Below are positions 7,173-10,160 of a stretch of 10,160 nt of DNA, piece by piece. The translations under genes and the position numbers were made by a program. Position 1 is the stretch's first letter. The number at the start of each line of letters is the position of its first letter. The notes beneath the pieces were generated by a model. The model ran no database searches. It was not told the origin of the DNA and saw nothing but the letters and a program-made list of their open reading frames with translations. Source of the stretch: Gammaproteobacteria bacterium (GTDB taxonomy: Bacteria > Pseudomonadota > Gammaproteobacteria > SZUA-152); assembly GCA_003229995.1 (NCBI GenBank), contig QIGJ01000041.1, positions 1-10,160 of the forward strand, in the 5' to 3' direction.

Positions 7173-7347
7173 AATGTGGATTAAGCGCTAAAAACACTTG
7201 GTTTAAAAAAAATCACTGAGTATTTAACGCAGAGGGCGCAAAGACGTAGAAAACGCTAAAGTTTTTAGTGTTTTTCTCTGCGCCCTGCGCGTTTATAACA
7301 CGCCACTTGTCAATGCCATTACAACAGACCCTCCCACTGTACGGGAA
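7173..7347. repeat. Dispersed hairpin-forming repeat, copy A
   Basis: About 175 bp that align, with substitutions and small gaps, to 9799-9978. Shared landmarks in order are ATTAAGCGCT, GAGTATTTAACGCAGAGG (GGGTATTTAACACAGAGG in copy B), GTTTTTAGT, TTTTTCTCTGCGCC, TTTATAACACGCCACTTG and TGTACGGGAA. The core 7226-7293 is a long imperfect inverted repeat: the left arm carries AACGCAGAGGGCGCA and AAAACGCTAAA, and the right arm carries TTTAGTGTTTT and GCGCCCTGCGCGTT. A separate 6-bp stem, CGGGAA/TTCCCG, lies at 7342-7357. No coding capacity is evident. The CGCAGAG-rich style resembles palindromic intergenic repeats seen in many environmental proteobacteria and may be a MITE-like or REP-like element; that classification is inference. 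Confidence 0.85.
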
Positions 7348-7382
7348 CATTTTCCCGGGGGTTTAAATCTCTGGATTCCGCC

Positions 7383-7403
7383 TAAAAACAGGCCAGAATG
7401 GCC
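7383..7403 (-). terminator. Possible weak rho-independent terminator of folB-folK
   Basis: Read on the minus strand, GGCCA-TTC-TGGCC (7403-7391) forms a 5-bp GC-rich stem with a 3-base loop and is followed by TGTTTTTA. It begins 19 bp after the folK stop. The stem is short, so termination would be inefficient, but its position and T-run are right. Confidence 0.4.
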
Positions 7404-7422
7404 GTATTTATGGATAAAAAAC

Positions 7423-7911
7423 CTACCATTTAAAAGGTATCGGCCTCAGCAGCTGATTTCTTTTGTCAAATTTTTCCCACAAAACAGTGTAACTTTCGCC
7501 AACTTCCGGATGTATATCATCCGGCACCATCTCCGCCAGAGGCCAAAGCACAAAGGCATAACGGAGAATTTCATCGCGTGGCACATGGTAATTGTCCGTG
7601 GCAATGATTTCATCACCATAGAGCAGCAGGTCCAGATCCAGCGTGCGTGCAACAAAACGCTCGCCGTTGCGCACCCGACCATTCAGGTCTTCAACATGCG
7701 CCAGACAGGCAACTACCTGCTCAATGCCATCATCAGTCTCAAATGCAGCCACTAGATTATAAAAGGCATCTCCTTCAAAACCCACCGCATCACTTTCGTA
7801 TACCGACGAAAGCTGCACCTCACGATATTGGCGACACAAATTTGTCACACCTGCCCGCACGCTACGCTCACGATCAATATTGCTGCCGATGCCAACAAAG
7901 ACCTTTGGCAT
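7423..7911 (-). CDS. folK: 2-amino-4-hydroxy-6-hydroxymethyldihydropteridine pyrophosphokinase (HPPK)
   Basis: This enzyme transfers pyrophosphate from ATP to 6-hydroxymethyl-7,8-dihydropterin, producing the substrate of dihydropteroate synthase in folate synthesis. The 162-residue product starts MPKVFVGIGSNIDRE. It has YESDAVGFEGDAFYNLV (38-54) for pterin and active-site packing, the signature RTLDLDLLLYGD (89-100) with the two magnesium-binding aspartates D92 and D94, and YAFVLWPLAEMVPDD (118-132). Two positions are unusual: the residues before the signature are RFVA instead of the common RxGP, and the segment VPRDEI carries Arg112 where E. coli has VPH. The frame extends to 7959, but the ATG at 7911 gives the family start and leaves only one base after the folB stop (TGA-T-ATG), a typical coupled arrangement. 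The longer start would overlap folB by 47 bp. Confidence 0.92.
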   Translation of the reverse strand: MPKVFVGIGSNIDRERSVRAGVTNLCRQYREVQLSSVYESDAVGFEGDAFYNLVAAFETDDGIEQVVACLAHVEDLNGRVRNGERFVARTLDLDLLLYGDEIIATDNYHVPRDEILRYAFVLWPLAEMVPDDIHPEVGESYTVLWEKFDKRNQLLRPIPFKW

Positions 7912-7912
7912 A

Positions 7913-8269
7913 TCAGTCTTGCGTGCCTCTTTCAATAATGACACCCACATCCCCGGCATAACGTACTGCGCCTTTTTTGTTGACGCGCAGACGCACCCAC
8001 TTCACACCAAATTCATTGAGCACAATTTCCGCCACCCGCTCAGCCAGGGTCTCCACCAGCTGAAACTGACTGTCTCCCACAAATTCGATAAGTCGTTTGG
8101 CCACCGCCTTGTAATTAAGCGTGTCTTCAATGGCATCGGTGCGCGCGGCGGCGGGAATATCTGCGGCCATATCCAGGTCAAGAATAATCGACTGTTTTTC
8201 TTTACGCTCCCAGTCGTAAATACCGATGATGGTTTCAATGGTGAGGTCATGCAGGAAAATAATATCCAT
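7913..8269 (-). CDS. folB: Dihydroneopterin aldolase
   Basis: FolB converts 7,8-dihydroneopterin to 6-hydroxymethyl-7,8-dihydropterin and glycolaldehyde, the step just before FolK; many homologues also epimerise to dihydromonapterin, a substrate type for FolM. The 118-residue protein starts MDIIFLHDLTIETIIGIYDWER, the standard family opening. Expected active-site residues are E21, Y53 (LNYKAVA), E73 (LVETLAE) and K98 (NKKGAV, where many relatives have KPGA). It ends with GVIIERG. Start choice is uncertain. The ATG at 8269 agrees with homologues but has no close Shine-Dalgarno, whereas an in-frame TTG at 8284 has a GGAG (8289-8292) only four bases upstream. Translation could begin at either and add at most five residues. 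It is coupled to folK downstream and divergent from plsY. Confidence 0.92.
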   Translation of the reverse strand: MDIIFLHDLTIETIIGIYDWERKEKQSIILDLDMAADIPAAARTDAIEDTLNYKAVAKRLIEFVGDSQFQLVETLAERVAEIVLNEFGVKWVRLRVNKKGAVRYAGDVGVIIERGTQD

Positions 8270-8380
8270 GAGGGCAATCAGCAAAAAGCTCCACTATAAA
8301 ATGAGACAAAACTATACCGTTTTGCGCAATACCAGACCAGCAACAGCGACTTGCCGCAAAAAATGCGTGATAATAGCACC

Positions 8381-8962
8381 ATGCTCAGCATCACCATGAT
8401 CTTTTCAGCTTATCTCATTGGCTCGTTATCCGCCGCCATCATCACCTGCAAACTCATGGGGCTGCCCGATCCACGGACTCAGGGCTCCAACAACCCGGGA
8501 GCCACCAACGTATTGCGCATGGGTGGCAAAAAAGCTGCCGCCTTTACCTTGCTGGGTGATGCCATAAAAGGCGTGATCCCCGTGCTGATCGCACAATGGA
8601 TGGAAGCACCACCGCACATTCTCGCACTCGTCGCGCTGGCCGCATTCCTGGGCCACCTCTACCCAGTATTTTTTGGTTTTCGTGGCGGCAAAGGGGTCGC
8701 CACAGCCTTCGGCGTATTGATCACTCTGGCGTGGCCCGTTGGTTTAGCGGTATTGGGCACTTGGTTATTACTCACCAAACTGTTCAAGATTTCGTCGCTA
8801 TCGGCACTGATTGCTGCGGTTTTTTTACCATTCTATATGTGGCTGCTTGCACCGCAACCCGGTTTCATCACGCTCGCCACGGTCATCAGTATCCTGCTGA
8901 TATGGCGTCATCGATCCAATATCAGAGAACTGATCGCGGGTACTGAAGAAAAAATTCGCTGA
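8381..8962 (+). CDS. plsY: Acyl-phosphate:glycerol-3-phosphate acyltransferase PlsY
   Basis: PlsY is an inner-membrane enzyme that acylates glycerol-3-phosphate at position 1 with acyl-phosphate made by PlsX, opening phospholipid synthesis. The 193-residue product has the family's three cytoplasmic motifs: GSNNPGATNVLR (35-46), GHLYPVFFGFRGGKGVATA (91-109) and WRHRSNIRELIAGTE (175-189). Around five membrane segments lie between them (about 3-22, 52-72, 80-98, 112-132, 140-158 and 161-176 are the hydrophobic stretches). The reading frame is open from a TTG at 8351 with another ATG at 8363, but the ATG at 8381 places the first membrane helix at the N-terminus, as in homologues. No Shine-Dalgarno precedes any of the three. 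It is divergent from folB, an adjacency common in gammaproteobacteria, where tsaD is often also close; no tsaD is seen here. Confidence 0.94.
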   Translation: MLSITMIFSAYLIGSLSAAIITCKLMGLPDPRTQGSNNPGATNVLRMGGKKAAAFTLLGDAIKGVIPVLIAQWMEAPPHILALVALAAFLGHLYPVFFGFRGGKGVATAFGVLITLAWPVGLAVLGTWLLLTKLFKISSLSALIAAVFLPFYMWLLAPQPGFITLATVISILLIWRHRSNIRELIAGTEEKIR

Positions 8963-8973
8963 CGTTTCCCCGT

Positions 8974-9060
8974 TACTGTAAAACCTAAGCACCGTAAAAC
9001 CCAAGCACCATAAAATCAAGGCACTGTAAAACCCAAGTACTACGAAAACGGAAACTCAAG
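8974..9060. repeat. Degenerate 16-bp tandem repeat array after plsY
   Basis: Four units with consensus YACYGTAAAACCCAAG lie at 8974-8989, 8990-9005, 9006-9020 (15 bp, most diverged, then one extra G) and 9022-9037. A fifth, longer and more diverged unit ending in CTCAAG occupies 9038-9060. The array starts 12 bp after the plsY stop and ends 58 bp before the next start codon. It is not palindromic and I see no terminator in it. It is probably a minisatellite-like expansion; a protein-binding array is possible but unsupported. Confidence 0.8.
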
Positions 9061-9118
9061 CCCGCGTCATTGCGCGCCGATAGCCTTTAGTAACAAAAGG
9101 TAGTCACAGGAGCTGTGT

Positions 9119-9703
9119 ATGCGCAACCTTGATTTGCAACCCACATCCACCGCGCACTGGCACAAACTGGTGTGTGAAGCAGAACAACGGGCACAACGCA
9201 GCCTGAATGAAGAATTGCAAAGTTATCTGGTATTTCTGCTACAACGTTTTCTCAACAAACCGGAAATGACCAGTCGCATTCTCGCGCTGGATTATCTCAA
9301 AAGTTTTCGCATCGCCGGACAACGGCAAATTAGCAAATTGCGCGACGTAGGTGACATTTGCCTATTGCATGCCGGGTTTTTTCCACAACGCGCCTGTCGT
9401 CGCCGTGTCAGTGTGAATTATTACGTTGACCTTGGCATTGGAGCCTATTATCAGTTACACCACAACACTGTACACCGGCAGGGCCAGCTCTACGAACATC
9501 TGTATGAAGGATTTGTTCCGGCTATGGATGTGTTGCAAACGATTCGTAACATGGGCGACTCACAACCACTGCTTGACCCACTCACCGCACATGAACTCTG
9601 GCAACACACCGACAGCACGCAGGCGCGGCAGCGATTGCGGGATGCAAGCGATGGGGTGCCGGTGTTTGTCGGGAAGCGGGCTCAGTCAACACGGCAACAC
9701 TGA
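9119..9703 (+). CDS. Uncharacterised conserved-looking soluble protein
   Basis: This 194-residue protein belongs to no family I can name with certainty. It is soluble, has no signal peptide or membrane segment, and appears mostly helical up to about residue 145. Distinctive stretches are ELQSYLVFLLQRFLNKPEM (32-50), LALDYLKSF (55-63), KLRDVGDICLLHAGFFPQRA (73-92) and SVNYYVDLGIGAYYQL (98-113). I recall similar blocks (a LRDVGDxCLLxxGxFP pattern) in hypothetical proteins of other gammaproteobacteria, which would make it a conserved family of unknown role; this is memory and not a search. The C-terminal 45 residues are polar and less organised. The start is secure: AGGAG at 9108-9112 lies six bases before the ATG, the best ribosome site in the window. 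It follows plsY on the same strand after 156 bp containing the tandem array, so it probably has its own promoter. Confidence 0.82.
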   Translation: MRNLDLQPTSTAHWHKLVCEAEQRAQRSLNEELQSYLVFLLQRFLNKPEMTSRILALDYLKSFRIAGQRQISKLRDVGDICLLHAGFFPQRACRRRVSVNYYVDLGIGAYYQLHHNTVHRQGQLYEHLYEGFVPAMDVLQTIRNMGDSQPLLDPLTAHELWQHTDSTQARQRLRDASDGVPVFVGKRAQSTRQH

Positions 9704-9731
9704 TTACACTAACTCCTCGATGGAAAGCCTG

Positions 9732-9751
9732 TGAATCCTCCTGAATCCTCC
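9732..9751. repeat. Perfect 10-bp tandem duplication
   Basis: TGAATCCTCC occurs twice head to tail (9732-9741 and 9742-9751), 28 bp after the stop of the preceding gene. It is a short duplication of no evident function. Confidence 0.75.
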
Positions 9752-9798
9752 CCCTTCAGATGAAGAACAACAAAACTTCACATAAAACAGCAGGCTAG

Positions 9799-9978
9799 AA
9801 TGTGAATTAAGCGCTGAAAATACTTTTTTTAAAAATTACCGGGTATTTAACACAGAGGTCGCAGAGACGCAGAGGGCACAGAGTTTTTAGTATTTTTCTC
9901 TGCGCCTTTGCAACCTCTGCATTTATAACACGCCACTTGCCAGCACCACGACAATATAAGTTCCCAATGTACGGGAAT
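9799..9978. repeat. Dispersed hairpin-forming repeat, copy B
   Basis: About 180 bp in the same orientation as, and homologous to, 7173-7347, from GTGAATTAAGCGCT at the left to TGTACGGGAA at the right. Its core 9849-9923 is an inverted repeat: the left arm reads AACACAGAGGTCGCAGAGAC followed by GCAGAG, and the right arm, read on the minus strand, gives AAATGCAGAGGTTGCAAAGG followed by CGCAGAG. The two arms therefore match better here than in copy A for the GCAGAG part, while the AAAACGCTAAA/TTTAGTGTTTT inner stem of copy A is largely lost. It lies between a plus-strand gene and a presumed minus-strand gene end. Confidence 0.85.
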
Positions 9979-10071
9979 GATTGTCTTAGGAATGGGCACG
10001 TAATTCACATTAGAGTACTACCAGGAAAAGCAGGCATCCGACAAAATATGACTCGTTATTACAAGCGCCCC

Positions 10072-10160
10072 TTACGATGTTGAGTCATTCACATAGCTGC
10101 CGGTCAGCCTAGTCAACAAGGCATTATCATCCAGAGCCAGATCAACAAGTTTTAATTTCT
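10072..10160 (-). CDS. C-terminal end of a minus-strand gene that continues beyond the window (partial)
   Basis: On the minus strand one frame is open from the window edge for 28-29 codons to a TAA at 10072-10074, while the other two frames stop within a few codons. The peptide contains KLVDLALDDNALLTRLTGSY followed by VNDSTS. It is protein-like in composition, with regular leucine spacing that suggests an amphipathic helix. It is too short to identify, and the open stretch could still be chance. If real, it converges on the gene ending at 9703. Confidence 0.4.
   Translation of the reverse strand, partial: KLKLVDLALDDNALLTRLTGSYVNDSTS

Larger units (their letters stand above)
9704..10071. 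other. Non-coding spacer of about 370 bp
   Basis: No credible gene is seen between the stop at 9703 and the presumed partial gene at 10072. Roughly half of the spacer is the second copy of the dispersed repeat (9799-9978). Upstream of it is a perfect 10-bp tandem TGAATCCTCC (9732-9751). The remaining 90 bases after the repeat show nothing I can name. It appears to separate two convergent genes, yet no clear hairpin-plus-T-run terminator is present. Confidence 0.6.

Noticed and set aside
6552..7184. 210-codon plus-strand frame antisense to the receiver and linker part of the GGDEF gene
   Set aside because: The peptide is rich in serine and arginine, as expected for the complement of a real gene. 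It shows no domain, whereas the minus strand has clear receiver and GGDEF motifs.
7912..7959. Longer FolK starting at 7959
   Set aside because: It would overlap the end of folB by 47 bp and add 16 residues absent in the family; the ATG at 7911 sits in a normal stop-start coupling.
8971..9060. CRISPR-like array after plsY
   Set aside because: The units are 16 bp and directly adjacent, without spacers of constant length, and no cas genes are near. It is a simple tandem repeat.
1..10160. A new defence, toxin-antitoxin or biosynthetic system
   Set aside because: Nearly every gene matches a housekeeping or known regulatory family. The two unknown genes are isolated from each other and show no toxin, nuclease, or effector motif, so claiming a system would be unsupported.

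Overview
The window reads as an ordinary chromosomal stretch of a gammaproteobacterium, probably environmental. The basis is family recognition only: a symmetrical ApaH, a pteridine-reductase type FolM, FolB/FolK divergent from PlsY, MidA and a DUF938 methyltransferase. Base composition is moderate and coding density is high. I see no phage, IS transposase, CRISPR array, tRNA or rRNA, and no convincing new multi-gene system. The less ordinary content is a pair of long hairpin-forming dispersed repeats, a short tandem array, two uncharacterised proteins and some atypical residues in FolK and in a GGDEF protein.

Left part (1-2364). apaH (minus) hydrolyses dinucleoside tetraphosphates. Divergent from it, behind a perfect TTGACA box, is a small multi-pass membrane protein of unknown role. 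Its 3' end overlaps by 16 bp the 3' end of the convergent uppP, which recycles the undecaprenyl lipid carrier. uppP lies 6 bp behind a class I SAM methyltransferase gene, and the two are likely co-transcribed.

Centre (2371-7138). midA (minus) encodes a protein-arginine methyltransferase-like protein. Divergent from it is folM, with TTG start, followed 17 bp later by a DUF938 methyltransferase, also with TTG start. These two converge on a minus-strand response regulator with a GGDEF output domain, a probable diguanylate cyclase with a degenerate inhibitory site and a C-terminal tail.

Right part (7139-10160). The first dispersed repeat copy lies between the GGDEF gene and folK. folB and folK (minus) are separated by one base and encode consecutive steps of tetrahydrofolate synthesis; with folM they make this a folate-pterin neighbourhood. 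plsY (plus), the acylglycerol-phosphate pathway entry enzyme, is divergent from folB and is followed by a degenerate 16-bp tandem array. Then come a soluble uncharacterised protein (9119-9703), the second repeat copy, and what appears to be the C-terminal end of a minus-strand gene that runs off the window.

Functions are assigned from remembered family motifs and not from a search. Start sites of apaH, folK, folB and plsY were moved inward from the longest reading frame on homology grounds.
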